Source: Bdellovibrionales bacterium
GTDB lineage: Bacteria; Bdellovibrionota; FAC87; UBA2466; JACKAF01
Assembly: GCA_020435295.1 (NCBI GenBank)
Contig: JAGQZV010000013.1
Span: 1 to 36,951 of the forward strand
Length of the DNA: 36,951 nt
Direction: 5' to 3'
Shown piece after piece: positions 17,581-26,448 of the stretch; within the stretch, counting starts at the first letter, position 1, and each line of letters opens with the position of its first letter. Made by a program: the position numbers and the translations under genes. Below the pieces are notes generated by a model that did no database searches, was not told the origin of the DNA, and saw only the letters and a list, made by a program, of their open reading frames with translations.

Positions 17581-20500
17581 TTAGGACGCTAGAGGAATGC
17601 GAAACACGCGATGGCTTCGGCCGTCGGTGAAATAGAGAAAGCCGTTGCGGATAGAAAAGCCATGAATCAACAGACCAGAGGGCATACTGCCTGCAACGGC
17701 AACGGGCTCGAGCTGAGCGAGTCCATTGAGGTCAATCTCATTCGAATCGCTCGCAAAACGGTAGATTTTTCCGTTCGTGCCGATGTGTAGCGCTCCATTC
17801 GTAAACTCGAATGTGCCCGGCCCCTGACACGCGACTGAGTTGCCTCGATCGTCTTTCGCCGAGAAAATGCGAATCTCCGCCGATGTTCGATTGTATTTCG
17901 CAAACCGGGAACCCTCACACCAGTAAAAGTTCTCATCATTGGCGTCAAAGGCAATAGTACCAACGCTAGAATACCAATTGTAAGACCCGGCACCGGTCAA
18001 CATGCGATACTCGGTAGCAGCGTAAGCGGAATTGCCGAGCGGCACCGCTTGCGGGCACGCGACGGTGTTCCCCGACCCATCATCACAAAACCTCTCGCCA
18101 ACGGCCAGCCGATCCGGATGCGTGAGGAGCGCCGCAGTCGGATTGGCCTGCGCCCCGCCCGCCACCACGGTGCCCGTAAAATCACTCAGGACTAGAAATG
18201 CCTTAGATGCCGTTCCCGAAGCCGCATTCCAAATTGAGGACTTATATGCCCAGCGCAACTCGGTAAAGTTGTTACCAAAGCCCATCGTGATATCGTACGC
18301 ATACTGCTCTGGAGAAGTGGAATGTACCGGTGCCAGGTTTCCGGAAAGATCGAATTTAGTTAGCGTTTGCCGAGAACCCAATATTAGCTCATTCGTGACG
18401 CTATTGTACTTGAAAACTCCTGCGCTCGGTGCCTTGCCGATGAGACTTAGCTCGTGGTTTCGTGAGGGATCCAAAGTCACGCGGTAGATGTTCCAAAGAT
18501 CATTGAATATGACGGACCCATCATTTGCCACATCCACCGAGCGTGGGAATTCGATGCTTTGGTTCACTCCAGTTGTCACCGCGCTGGATCCGATATCATT
18601 CCCGATAACGCGCTCAAGGTTCAATCTGTCTAGGTGAAGACTGAACACGGAGCCCGTATAACGACTGTTAAAAAGAACCACATTCGAGCCAGCGTAAATC
18701 ACCGACTGTGACCACATGTAAAAGTCCACCGGCAGCGTAACGCTCGCGGTATCGAGAAACGAGTGACTAGAAGCGAATAGCGCTTTTTCCCCGGTGGCAG
18801 TCACATAACGAGTCACCCACTCGAATTGGTAGCTATCGGCGGGAGATCCTAACGGTGGGAGATTTACAACTGAAACCCCGTGCCATCCCGACGCCATAAA
18901 AACCCGATCGTGGCTTGGATCATACGATAGTTGGGTAACATAATAATTTGTGGGCTCGTTGCCCGCGCCCAAGCCGCCATTCTTCGTGAGAATTTGAAGG
19001 CTCACCGGCTGTGACGTGTTTTCGTATGAAAAGCTGCCCAATACGTACGTCATTCCGCGCCCCGAACCGTTGTGGCTCTGAGGGTGTTTGGGACCCCCAA
19101 AGAGAATGCGCCGATCTTTGGTGACAAGAAAGGATTGCACTGGAAACGGAATGATGAGATCGCTTTGAGCGACATCGGCTTGCTCAGGAGGATTCGCCTC
19201 TCCGCTTCCACCAAGAATGTAATTGAGAGTTCCCGTCTCGGTATCAATGGCATAGAGCATTCCCGACTTGAAAAAGAGAAGGCGCCGCGCCACCGCATCG
19301 AAATAGACGTACCCATCCGCACCTTTTACCGAAAAGTCTCCAACCGGGGCTCCGACGATGCTTGCTCCCAATGCACTTCCGGACTCCGTCATTAGCGCAC
19401 GTGAAGTACGGTGCTTGAAATCAATTTCGATGAGCGCCTGCGGGTTATAGGCCATTACATAAAAGACATCCTTTTGGGCATCATAAGTCCACGGTGAGCC
19501 ATGGAGAGAGTAAGCCGTTTCAACGATATTTTCGCAGTCAAACGGAGTGGAAGCGCCGCCACCGGGTTTTGCGAATCGGCAACTCCGTTTGTCAACGGCG
19601 CTTAAGCGCAAGTTGTTCGTCGTATCGTAGATGTTGCCCCTCTTATCGTAGGCGATCCAAAACACCCCTTGATACCGATCGACGTTTGGTCCAGACGCTC
19701 CAAGGCCCCGCCAAGTTTTCCCTGCGAGTACTTCGTACGAAACATTTAGAGGTTGGGTCGAGGCCACGAAGGAATTACCTGAGTTGTCGATGGCGGTGAT
19801 CATGAGGAGGTACTGTTTTCCAGGATCCCAACTCTGGGGAACTCGAAACTCGAAAGAGCCGATGTCTCCGCCTTCTGCTCGGAAGCCATGCGATCCTTCC
19901 AACGAGGGCTCAGGACACTGGCGCCACTCACGAGTATTGCGGAAATTGCAGCCCAGGTATCCAAAGTCGGTGGAGTTGTTTGCATTGACGTAGCTTAAAA
20001 TGACTTTAATTTCCTCAAATGGTGTGTCGTTATCTGTTACCCGCCAACGTATTTCGTGCTCTTCGTGCGGTTGCCAACCCGCCGTGGTGATTTGGCTTGG
20101 CGAGGGGCTTAAAATCTCGATTTGCGGCGCCAAACCTGGGTCCATTTCGATATCGTCTCTGCCACTGCCAATATTCCCGGCTCTATCTTTTACAAAAAGC
20201 GTAACGTCGTTGTGTCCGTGATCCACAAAGGCAACCTGGTTCAGCGAAGCGACATCCTCCCAACAGCTGTCGCCCGCGTCGGGAGTACCAGCAGAGTTAG
20301 AGAGCACACAGACCTGCGCCACACCGGAAAGGTTGTCGTGTCCGCAATACTCGAAAGGAATGAGGCGCGAAGAGACGTTCGTCACATTGGCGGCCCCATT
20401 GCACCCTTGTCCGGCTTCCGCACCAAGGATAAGATCAGCTGAAGGGGGTGTTTTGTCGACAATCAGCTCTGCTCCAGCGCCGAGTTTTCTTCCGTCCCAA

Positions 20501-20865
20501 AGCACCGAAAAGACCGTAACCGCGTAACTCCCTTCATCGAAGACAGGAGGGAGTTCGACCGTTCTCTCCGTGTTACTAACCAGTCCGAAAAAGCCTAGCA
20601 CCCCTCGTTGCCCGGCGGACGTTTGGGTTTCATAAACAACACTTCCACCTTGGGTGACTTGGATTTCGTAACCAGTAACATCCGAGGCCGCAGCTTCGGG
20701 GGGGGTAAACGTTACGGGGATGGTGGACGCACCGTTGGTGATGATTGGGGTGGTCACGACCGCCCGCAACAAAGCTTCCGGCCGCGAGGTACGGTTTCGC
20801 GTGTAACAGCCTGAAAAAAAGAAGGCGGCTGCAATTAGGGCAAAAATTTGGACTTGAGCGCGCAT
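17581..20865 (-). CDS. large propeller-like lipoprotein
   Basis: A 1094-residue predicted lipoprotein of unknown function. The start ATG 20865 gives MRAQVQIFALIAAAFFFSGC, a signal peptide ending in a lipobox with Cys20. Next come about 100 residues of Ig/fibronectin-like sequence with IPVTFTPPEA and YEIQVTQGG, and a second Ig-like segment (HEIRWRVTDND). The rest has many short blocks pairing an aspartate/glycine turn with hydrophobic strands, such as VDVANDGSVIFNDLWNIYRV, suggesting NHL-type or quinoprotein-like propeller blades. The frame extends to 20925, but a possible promoter lies between the two starts. It is probably surface or periplasm anchored. No ligand can be named. Confidence 0.82.
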   Translation of the reverse strand: MRAQVQIFALIAAAFFFSGCYTRNRTSRPEALLRAVVTTPIITNGASTIPVTFTPPEAAASDVTGYEIQVTQGGSVVYETQTSAGQRGVLGFFGLVSNTERTVELPPVFDEGSYAVTVFSVLWDGRKLGAGAELIVDKTPPSADLILGAEAGQGCNGAANVTNVSSRLIPFEYCGHDNLSGVAQVCVLSNSAGTPDAGDSCWEDVASLNQVAFVDHGHNDVTLFVKDRAGNIGSGRDDIEMDPGLAPQIEILSPSPSQITTAGWQPHEEHEIRWRVTDNDTPFEEIKVILSYVNANNSTDFGYLGCNFRNTREWRQCPEPSLEGSHGFRAEGGDIGSFEFRVPQSWDPGKQYLLMITAIDNSGNSFVASTQPLNVSYEVLAGKTWRGLGASGPNVDRYQGVFWIAYDKRGNIYDTTNNLRLSAVDKRSCRFAKPGGGASTPFDCENIVETAYSLHGSPWTYDAQKDVFYVMAYNPQALIEIDFKHRTSRALMTESGSALGASIVGAPVGDFSVKGADGYVYFDAVARRLLFFKSGMLYAIDTETGTLNYILGGSGEANPPEQADVAQSDLIIPFPVQSFLVTKDRRILFGGPKHPQSHNGSGRGMTYVLGSFSYENTSQPVSLQILTKNGGLGAGNEPTNYYVTQLSYDPSHDRVFMASGWHGVSVVNLPPLGSPADSYQFEWVTRYVTATGEKALFASSHSFLDTASVTLPVDFYMWSQSVIYAGSNVVLFNSRYTGSVFSLHLDRLNLERVIGNDIGSSAVTTGVNQSIEFPRSVDVANDGSVIFNDLWNIYRVTLDPSRNHELSLIGKAPSAGVFKYNSVTNELILGSRQTLTKFDLSGNLAPVHSTSPEQYAYDITMGFGNNFTELRWAYKSSIWNAASGTASKAFLVLSDFTGTVVAGGAQANPTAALLTHPDRLAVGERFCDDGSGNTVACPQAVPLGNSAYAATEYRMLTGAGSYNWYSSVGTIAFDANDENFYWCEGSRFAKYNRTSAEIRIFSAKDDRGNSVACQGPGTFEFTNGALHIGTNGKIYRFASDSNEIDLNGLAQLEPVAVAGSMPSGLLIHGFSIRNGFLYFTDGRSHRVFRIPLAS

Positions 20866-20898
20866 GGACGAGCGAAAAAGGTGCAAAACAAGGACCAA

Positions 20899-20925
20899 AT
20901 TGTACAGGCACGAGACAGTCGTCAA
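20899..20925 (-). promoter_or_regulatory. possible sigma-70 promoter of the lipoprotein gene
   Basis: Reading the - strand, TTGACG (20925-20920) and TACAAT (20904-20899) match the -35 and -10 boxes well, and a TG precedes the -10. The spacing of 15 bases is two short of ideal. Transcription would begin near 20891, about 26 bases before ATG 20865, which fits that start codon rather than the upstream one. Confidence 0.42.
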
Positions 20926-20974
20926 TTTCTTAGGAAGTTGTCGAACTTTTTGACACCCCGTCGTTCATAATCGG

Positions 20975-21001
20975 AAAACCAACCTGCAAACAGCGAGTTG
21001 G
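20975..21001 (-). terminator. possible weak terminator after the barrel-protein gene
   Basis: On the - strand, CCAAC at 21001-20997 can pair with GTTGG at 20983-20979, followed by TTTT. The stem is only five pairs and the loop is 13 bases, so the terminator is weak at best. It lies just after the gene ending at 21018 and before the possible promoter of the lipoprotein gene. Confidence 0.33.
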
Positions 21002-21017
21002 ACTGTCTGTCTAAGAA

Positions 21018-21668
21018 TTAGCGACTGGTGTTGTAGATAAAGCCAGGCTTGGCCCCTCTCGAGACGCGGAAACCCACTTGGTACACCACTTGAGCCCCCA
21101 CAATCGAGCGATTGGGAGTATCGAGATACTTTTCGAACCGAATTCCAAGACGCATGGGAATGGCATCCCGATTGGTTTCAAACATCAACTGGAACCCGGC
21201 CATGAGGGCAGTGCTCTTGGATTGTTCACTGGCGAGAATCGGCGAAAGTGCCGGCCTATAGCTCAGATCTTCTCCGAACAACACCGAAAAAAACGGCCCT
21301 GCATGAAAGATTTCGCCGAAGCGAAATCGAATGGCGGATTCCCAGGCCAAAGAAAGAGTGTCCACCCCAACAGCAAGTCCCCCGCTTCGGACACCGGCAA
21401 CGTTTTTGTATTTCAGCTTGGCACCCATCTCGAACAGGGCCGCCTTTCTGTAATAGCTAAACATCATCGCAACCCCAGCATCGGGCCCTTGTTTGTCGGC
21501 CTCTCCGGCTACTCTACTATCCAGCCACGTCCAACCCGCGTCCACACCGATGAACGTCCAAATTCCGAATAGGCGGTGATCGCCAATGAACGGCGTTTTC
21601 GATCCCCCAAGCGCGTACACGCTCCCACTTAGGAGAAAAGATAACAGAATGGCATGGAAAAACCGCAT
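21018..21668 (-). CDS. predicted outer-membrane beta-barrel-like protein
   Basis: A 216-residue protein with a Sec signal peptide (MRFFHAILLSFLLSGSVYA). The mature part has alternating strands rich in glycine and aromatic residues (for example AGWTWLDSRVAG, AGFQLMFETN, YQVGFRVSRGAKPGF), which resembles small outer-membrane barrels. I cannot assign a family. No ribosome binding site is visible before the ATG; instead a GC-rich hairpin lies about eight bases upstream (see the feature at 21677). It is transcribed divergently from the exported-protein operon starting at 21889 and is followed by the large lipoprotein gene on the same strand. Confidence 0.72.
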   Translation of the reverse strand: MRFFHAILLSFLLSGSVYALGGSKTPFIGDHRLFGIWTFIGVDAGWTWLDSRVAGEADKQGPDAGVAMMFSYYRKAALFEMGAKLKYKNVAGVRSGGLAVGVDTLSLAWESAIRFRFGEIFHAGPFFSVLFGEDLSYRPALSPILASEQSKSTALMAGFQLMFETNRDAIPMRLGIRFEKYLDTPNRSIVGAQVVYQVGFRVSRGAKPGFIYNTSR

Positions 21669-21676
21669 GAATACCG

Positions 21677-21695
21677 CGGCGCGCTATTCGCGCCG
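21677..21695 (-). promoter_or_regulatory. GC-rich hairpin directly upstream of the barrel-protein start
   Basis: CGGCGCG (21677-21683) and CGCGCCG (21689-21695) form a perfect seven-pair stem with a five-base loop. In the mRNA it ends eight bases before the ATG at 21668, where a ribosome binding site would be expected, and none is seen outside it. It may affect translation initiation; it is not followed by a U-run, so it is not a terminator. Confidence 0.4.
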
Positions 21696-21888
21696 TGCTC
21701 CCTCGGTCCCTTATCGGAAAAAAGTGGGAGGAAATAGAATGCGGCCCTCGACGTAGCGAGTCAACAGGCAGCCCCACCCTGGGCTCCCAATCAGCCGCGC
21801 TAAGACTGCGGCCACTTTTTCTCCTCTTGGATGCATCGAGTCATATTTGATAGGCTTTGCAGGCAGTTGCTTAACCAGGAGGGATGGA

Positions 21889-22773
21889 ATGAAACTCTTT
21901 TCGTGGCGCCGACGGGCGCTGGCAGCAGTCGCTTTTCTGTATTTGCTTACAAGCGCGACGCAGGGAATGGGGCAAATTTATTTGTCCTCAGACGATACCG
22001 ACGACCACATCTTCCAGCGAACCACAGAGCGCGACATGGACTCATTGGAAGAACAGTTCTTCTACATTCTGCCGGAGAACCCTCGTTCGAAGGAGATCGT
22101 CAAAGAACTCGTCGCAAAGGTCTTGAAAGAATTCCCTACGCGCCGGCTGGATGCTGTACGCTTCCAACAGCTAGCCGTACTTCCAGTGAAGGAGTTCGCC
22201 GCGTTTCGCGACAGCGACGGAAAACCAAAGGTCCGACATGATTGGAAGTCTGTGATCCTAGTGGGCATCAGGCAGTCTAAGAACGAACCTGTCATTGATA
22301 TAGAAGCTTTTATGAAAAAGGATGAGCAAATTACGACTGAGGACACCCTGATCGAATGGTTGGATCAAAATGATCTTAGGCTACTCGCCTTGCAAAACAC
22401 AAAAAATCCGCTCTCCACGCTCACCCCCATCGGTCGGGCGCCTAAGGGAAGTTCAAGCGCCGCTAAGGAAGCGGAGCGAGCGATGCTATTTGCAGACAAG
22501 GCATATGAACTCCTGTTTAAAGAATACGGCGCGTGGGTAGTTTCCACTGGCGAGATCCCAGTCCACCGTTTTGAGAAAGTGGAAGGGAGCGAAATCCAGG
22601 TCGGGTCTGAAAAACCCCTCTTTTCCGTGCCATTGTTCAGTGTTGCGGGATTCCCAACCGACTACCACTACCGCAAGGTTTTGGGTGTTGCCAACGCCGC
22701 ACCAAGGGCCTGGGGGGGAAGCTTACTGCGGCTCGGAAAGGACACTGTAATTCTACCCGGCGGAAGCGAATAG
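21889..22773 (+). CDS. exported protein of unknown function, first gene of a three-gene operon
   Basis: A 294-residue protein that I do not recognise. It starts MKLFSWRRRALAAVAFLYLL, a signal peptide that probably ends near residue 28, so the protein should be periplasmic or secreted. The mature part is mixed alpha/beta with many charged residues (DMDSLEEQFFYILPENPRSKEIVKELV) and no recognised catalytic motif. AGGAGGG at 21877-21883 before ATG 21889 decides the start; the frame is open to 21847 but lacks the signal peptide there. The next gene begins three bases after the stop, and the three genes appear to form one operon. Confidence 0.78.
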   Translation: MKLFSWRRRALAAVAFLYLLTSATQGMGQIYLSSDDTDDHIFQRTTERDMDSLEEQFFYILPENPRSKEIVKELVAKVLKEFPTRRLDAVRFQQLAVLPVKEFAAFRDSDGKPKVRHDWKSVILVGIRQSKNEPVIDIEAFMKKDEQITTEDTLIEWLDQNDLRLLALQNTKNPLSTLTPIGRAPKGSSSAAKEAERAMLFADKAYELLFKEYGAWVVSTGEIPVHRFEKVEGSEIQVGSEKPLFSVPLFSVAGFPTDYHYRKVLGVANAAPRAWGGSLLRLGKDTVILPGGSE

Positions 22774-22776
22774 CGG

Positions 22777-24732
22777 ATGCGGGGTGCCCGTTTCTGGGGT
22801 CGGTACTATCTCGTTCTGATCGCCCTCATCTCGCGTAACGCTGCGTGGGCAACCGTTTGCGGAGACGAGGTCGCTCGTGTCGAGCAGACGTACACGCGCC
22901 AACAGGGTTGGACCCTTTCGGAAGTGCTCGATGCGGTCATCGCACTTCACGAAGCCGGTTTTTGCGTGTGGGCCCCGTTTCTGCGGGAGGATAGTAGCGA
23001 CGACGGCGCCGAGTTTCTCTTCAACGCCATTGAGCGGCGCGTGCCCGTCCGCACACTCTACGCGACAGGTATCCGACTCAAAGGCACCTGGAGTGAGGTC
23101 CTCATATCGGCAAGCGCCAAGGCAAGGCGGCTTGGAAAACCCGATGTGGCGCGCGCTCTAACCCCGACCGCCGTGCGCCGTCGCGGAATGCAATTGCGCT
23201 TTCCGACCGCTATCGCGACTCAGCCAGAATCCGGCAATCGAATTAGCCCTGAACGAACCCCTTTAGAAAAATGGATTCATGAAAAGGGGGGGACGCCCAA
23301 TTGGCTCCGCAAAGAAAAGCCATGGAAGGCACCGCCAAGTTGGAGTCCGCGCGGCCAATACGACTGGAGTGAAGAAAGAATCCGAGCCGTTTTCTCCATC
23401 TTAGAATGGGAAGAAGTGTCGCTCGATAAGGCCACGATCGGGTCCGACAACCCCCTTTTGCTAGAAGCTATTCACTTCGTGATTGGAAAACATAGACCAG
23501 GCTCCCATCTGGTCAACGCAGTCGTAGCCCGTTGGGGTTCCAATTGGACACACAACCTTGAAATCTTGGGCTACCCGCCTTCGTATGGCTACCACAGTCA
23601 CTGGACGAAGAAACGCATCACGCGAGCGATTCTGGCTCTCTATCTTGCGAATCGCCCACTGAGCGCACTAAAGGTAAGCTTGGACCGCACCGTGCGCGGG
23701 CGCCGTGTGATCAAACGCGAAATTGGAATCGACACGACGGCCGCGGCAGTCTACCAGGCCGCCAAGAAATATTTTGGAAACTGGGATGCTGCCCTCCTCT
23801 CAGCCGGTTTGGATCCGGAAGCGATCCGCCTACGTTCCGCGAAGGCTTACTGGGACGCAGAAAAAGTCACCACCGCCATTTACTGGCTGGCACACCATGG
23901 GGTCGCACTAAACCCCAATGCGATTTCCCTGGATGCATCAGAAAGAACCAAACGCATTCTGGCCCAAGCCATCGGCTGGCCGTCGACCGGGAAATCGCTT
24001 TACCTGCAAGCATTCAAGCTGTTTGGCGGGTGGTGGGACGCGCTCGAAGCCGCCGGTTTTGATCCGGATGAATACTTCTACTACCGAAAGTATAGTGAAA
24101 AGAATCTAATCGATGCAGTGAACACTCTCCATCGGGCAAAAGTTCCACTAAATGCGTACGCGATACAAAATGATTTCTCGCCTGAAACCAAGGCCCTTAT
24201 AAAAAAAGCAATCGGGTGGACGGCAAGCGGCAAGGCCATCTACGACGCTGCGTTTCGAATGTACGGGCGCGGGGGCTGGGACGCGCTGCTTATCCGAGCG
24301 GGAAAAGATCCCCGGGCTATCCGCAAGCGCCACTACGCCCGTTCGGGGCTTAGCCTCGTCACTTTACAAACCGTGTTGGATAGTGACGCACCGGCCACGC
24401 GGAGTTGGCAGAGTACGCCCTCCGGTGAACGTAACGCTATGGACGCAGATGCCGAGGAGTTTTGTGCCGAGCTCATTCGAATCATCGAGGAACTGCCCGA
24501 CGAGGAGCGGGAGTTGAATTATTCCCTGTTGGATACCCTCGTCGACAACCGAACTGCGGACGACGTCTCTGCTTTAGTTACTGTACTTTCGATGGAGCGG
24601 GAAGAAGCCTACTCGCCCATCCAGGTTGAGAGTGCTCTCAAATTTCTGACAGCGCATGAGAAGTTGATCCGCTTCCGCTGGCGATCCACACCCAACCGCA
24701 GCGGCAGGCGAAGTTTTGATTACCGAAACTGA
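22777..24732 (+). CDS. predicted exported protein with homing-endonuclease-associated-type repeats
   Basis: A 651-residue protein with a hydrophobic N-terminus (YYLVLIALISRNAAWA) that looks like a signal peptide. The middle holds about four related units of ~80 residues starting near 195, 273, 356 and 438. Each has a helix with an AI..L pattern, a linker, an (I)G(W) spot, then A...FG.WDAAL..AGLDP (FGNWDAALLSAGLDP, FGGWWDALEAAGFDP, GRGGWDALLIRAGKDP). This pattern resembles the repeats found beside HNH homing endonucleases (Pfam HNH_repeat type), thought to bind DNA. No HNH nuclease motif is seen. A degenerate copy may lie near residues 44-125. The C-terminus (~500-651) is acidic, then basic, and unrecognised. 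Confidence 0.75.
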   Translation: MRGARFWGRYYLVLIALISRNAAWATVCGDEVARVEQTYTRQQGWTLSEVLDAVIALHEAGFCVWAPFLREDSSDDGAEFLFNAIERRVPVRTLYATGIRLKGTWSEVLISASAKARRLGKPDVARALTPTAVRRRGMQLRFPTAIATQPESGNRISPERTPLEKWIHEKGGTPNWLRKEKPWKAPPSWSPRGQYDWSEERIRAVFSILEWEEVSLDKATIGSDNPLLLEAIHFVIGKHRPGSHLVNAVVARWGSNWTHNLEILGYPPSYGYHSHWTKKRITRAILALYLANRPLSALKVSLDRTVRGRRVIKREIGIDTTAAAVYQAAKKYFGNWDAALLSAGLDPEAIRLRSAKAYWDAEKVTTAIYWLAHHGVALNPNAISLDASERTKRILAQAIGWPSTGKSLYLQAFKLFGGWWDALEAAGFDPDEYFYYRKYSEKNLIDAVNTLHRAKVPLNAYAIQNDFSPETKALIKKAIGWTASGKAIYDAAFRMYGRGGWDALLIRAGKDPRAIRKRHYARSGLSLVTLQTVLDSDAPATRSWQSTPSGERNAMDADAEEFCAELIRIIEELPDEERELNYSLLDTLVDNRTADDVSALVTVLSMEREEAYSPIQVESALKFLTAHEKLIRFRWRSTPNRSGRRSFDYRN

Positions 24733-25964
24733 TGAAGTACCGTCTAGAAATTCTGTGGGTTTCACTTTTCCCTTTTCTCTGCTGGGGCGACGGGCTGCTG
24801 CGTATGGATCGCGCAGTGGAAACTCATAATGGCATTTACGTCTTTTCATTTGTGGAAAATGGGTCGCACGTGCACCCACCTGGACTGAGCGCGCTCTCGC
24901 GCCGAGCGCGGAGAGATTTGTCGGCGCAAGCCCGCGCTCAGATCCAGACGCTTGGTAACTTCAGACAATTTGAAACGAACGAACGGCTGGCCGCAACCCA
25001 AGCAACACTGCTCGAACAAGTCCGCCACGAAATCGCCCCCTGGAAAATCAATGCTCTCATTCAGAGTGGGTTAATCCAACCCACTGAAGATCAAGAGATC
25101 CTTCGTTTTCTACTTCAAACGGAGGCGCTGGAAAACAACAGCAGCATTCTCTTCGTCCGCCGCTACTGGCGGGACAGACGCACTTCGGGGGAGTTTCACC
25201 CGTACGTTGCCAATCTGATAGAACGTCAGGGAGTTTTGCGCAGTAAGCTCGTGGGGCTACTCGCCGTTTCACGCCTGGAGCCCGGGCAGGAGAGTTTCCC
25301 AGCTGAAACGAACCTAGCTGAAACGGGATTACGCTTCGCACGCCCTTACCCTTCGGCACTTCCAGCCAAACTCAAAGCCCCCCGCCTTTGGATCCCAGGC
25401 TGGGAGCAAACAGGCTTAAGACGCAAGTATGGCGGAACCATTGTTCTAAATAGCAATATAGTCGACGACCCCGGCCAACCGTCAGTTAGGCCGTTGATCT
25501 ATTACGTAGCTTTCACCCACGGGCTTTTCTCCACTGCGCAGATCGTGCCCTCGGGGAAAACCGGAATATTTGACGACAACGAATCGCTTTCCGGACCGTA
25601 CGGTCTCGTACCCTCACAAATCGCAATAGAAGCAGTAGGCGCTTCCCTGAAGAGATTTTACGAGAAGGAAGGCTGGGTGCATCAGGTGACGAAAGAATCG
25701 CCAAAGGGAAAGCGTTACCACGGACACGTTTTGACGATGGACTACTCTAGCTTCATCGATACCTACGCATTGCAACAACTTAGTAACCCGGGTGCCGAAC
25801 TCCTACGAGGCGCCAAGTTCGGTAGCCCGCAACTGGTTTTTCTTTCTGAACAGAATAGTGGCCAAGTGGGCGAGATGAGAGATCCGCTCGGCAACTCAAA
25901 ATATCTATCCCGTTGCATCGGGGCACTTCTCGGCGAAACAGCGCTGAATTTAATTGGCCAGTAA
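24732..25964 (+). CDS. exported protein of unknown function, last gene of the operon
   Basis: A 410-residue protein that I do not recognise. It starts MKYRLEILWVSLFPFLCWGDG, a short signal peptide. The N-terminal third is helical and charged; the C-terminal half contains aromatic and glycine-rich stretches such as PRLWIPGWEQTG and DDNESLSGPYGLVPSQIA. The ATG overlaps the stop of the preceding gene by one base, so translation is probably coupled, but no ribosome binding site is obvious. It ends just before the hairpin at 25972-26000. Confidence 0.75.
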   Translation: MKYRLEILWVSLFPFLCWGDGLLRMDRAVETHNGIYVFSFVENGSHVHPPGLSALSRRARRDLSAQARAQIQTLGNFRQFETNERLAATQATLLEQVRHEIAPWKINALIQSGLIQPTEDQEILRFLLQTEALENNSSILFVRRYWRDRRTSGEFHPYVANLIERQGVLRSKLVGLLAVSRLEPGQESFPAETNLAETGLRFARPYPSALPAKLKAPRLWIPGWEQTGLRRKYGGTIVLNSNIVDDPGQPSVRPLIYYVAFTHGLFSTAQIVPSGKTGIFDDNESLSGPYGLVPSQIAIEAVGASLKRFYEKEGWVHQVTKESPKGKRYHGHVLTMDYSSFIDTYALQQLSNPGAELLRGAKFGSPQLVFLSEQNSGQVGEMRDPLGNSKYLSRCIGALLGETALNLIGQ

Positions 25965-26000
25965 AAACAAAGCCGCCGCCACAAATTTAACTGCGGCGGC
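25961..26000 (-). terminator. intrinsic terminator for the - strand genes ending at 26034
   Basis: GCCGCCGC (25972-25979) and GCGGCGGC (25993-26000) form a perfect eight-pair GC stem with a 13-base loop. On the - strand it is followed by TTTGTTTTT, giving a classic terminator 34 bases after the NTF2-like gene. On the + strand there is no T-run, so it would act only partly for the operon ending at 25964. Confidence 0.78.
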
Positions 26001-26033
26001 GGATTCTTGCGTTGCAGTCCTCAGGCAGCTGTC

Positions 26034-26393
26034 TTATCCCGCAAAAGCCCGAGCATCGAAGTACAAACGAATTTCCTGGATTTTGCCGGCCTTTATCTTG
26101 AAGTATTCCGCCATGGGTACCTCGGGAACGGCTTTTCCATTCGCTAGCCGGTAAAAATAGCAGGCCTCCTCTCCCTGCACGAGGCAGTTGACGGGTTGTA
26201 TTTTGAACTGCCGAAAATCGGGGTTTTCCGCCATCTTTTTGCAGCTCGAAATAAAATCTTCACTGCTGTCGTGTTGCTCCATGGGGCCTCGGAAAACCAA
26301 GTCCTTAGAAAGGACCTCCCGCATCGAATCGATATTCCCCGAATTCCAGCTCGCATAATATTTTTCTACCGTTTGTTCTGTTGTGAGTGACAT
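26034..26393 (-). CDS. NTF2/SnoaL-like domain protein
   Basis: A 119-residue cytoplasmic protein starting MSLTTEQTVEKYYASWNSGN, followed by SMREVLSKDLVFRGPMEQHDSSEDF and a strand ending IRLYFDARAFAG. This pattern matches the nuclear-transport-factor-2/SnoaL fold, a small cone-shaped barrel used by many isomerases, hydrolases and ligand carriers. The ATG at 26393 is set by GGGAG eight bases upstream; the open frame to 26513 overlaps the preceding gene out of frame. It follows the periplasmic protein gene after a 55-base gap with a strong hairpin, and is followed by an intrinsic terminator. Substrate is unknown. Confidence 0.82.
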   Translation of the reverse strand: MSLTTEQTVEKYYASWNSGNIDSMREVLSKDLVFRGPMEQHDSSEDFISSCKKMAENPDFRQFKIQPVNCLVQGEEACYFYRLANGKAVPEVPMAEYFKIKAGKIQEIRLYFDARAFAG

Positions 26394-26414
26394 TTTTTCT
26401 CCCAGTTGATTTGA

Positions 26415-26438
26415 GGAGGCCCGAGCGACCGGGCCTCC
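26415..26438 (-). repeat. perfect GC-rich hairpin between two - strand genes
   Basis: GGAGGCCCG (26415-26423) pairs with CGGGCCTCC (26430-26438), nine perfect pairs around a six-base loop. It lies in the 55-base gap between the genes ending at 26449 and starting at 26393. No T-run follows on either strand, so it looks more like a message-stabilising or partial attenuating hairpin than a full terminator. Confidence 0.6.
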
Positions 26439-26448
26439 CACACTCTTG

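Noticed and set aside
25972-26000. Strong terminator for the + strand operon ending at 25964
   Set aside because: The T-run lies only on the - strand side, so it mainly serves the opposite genes.
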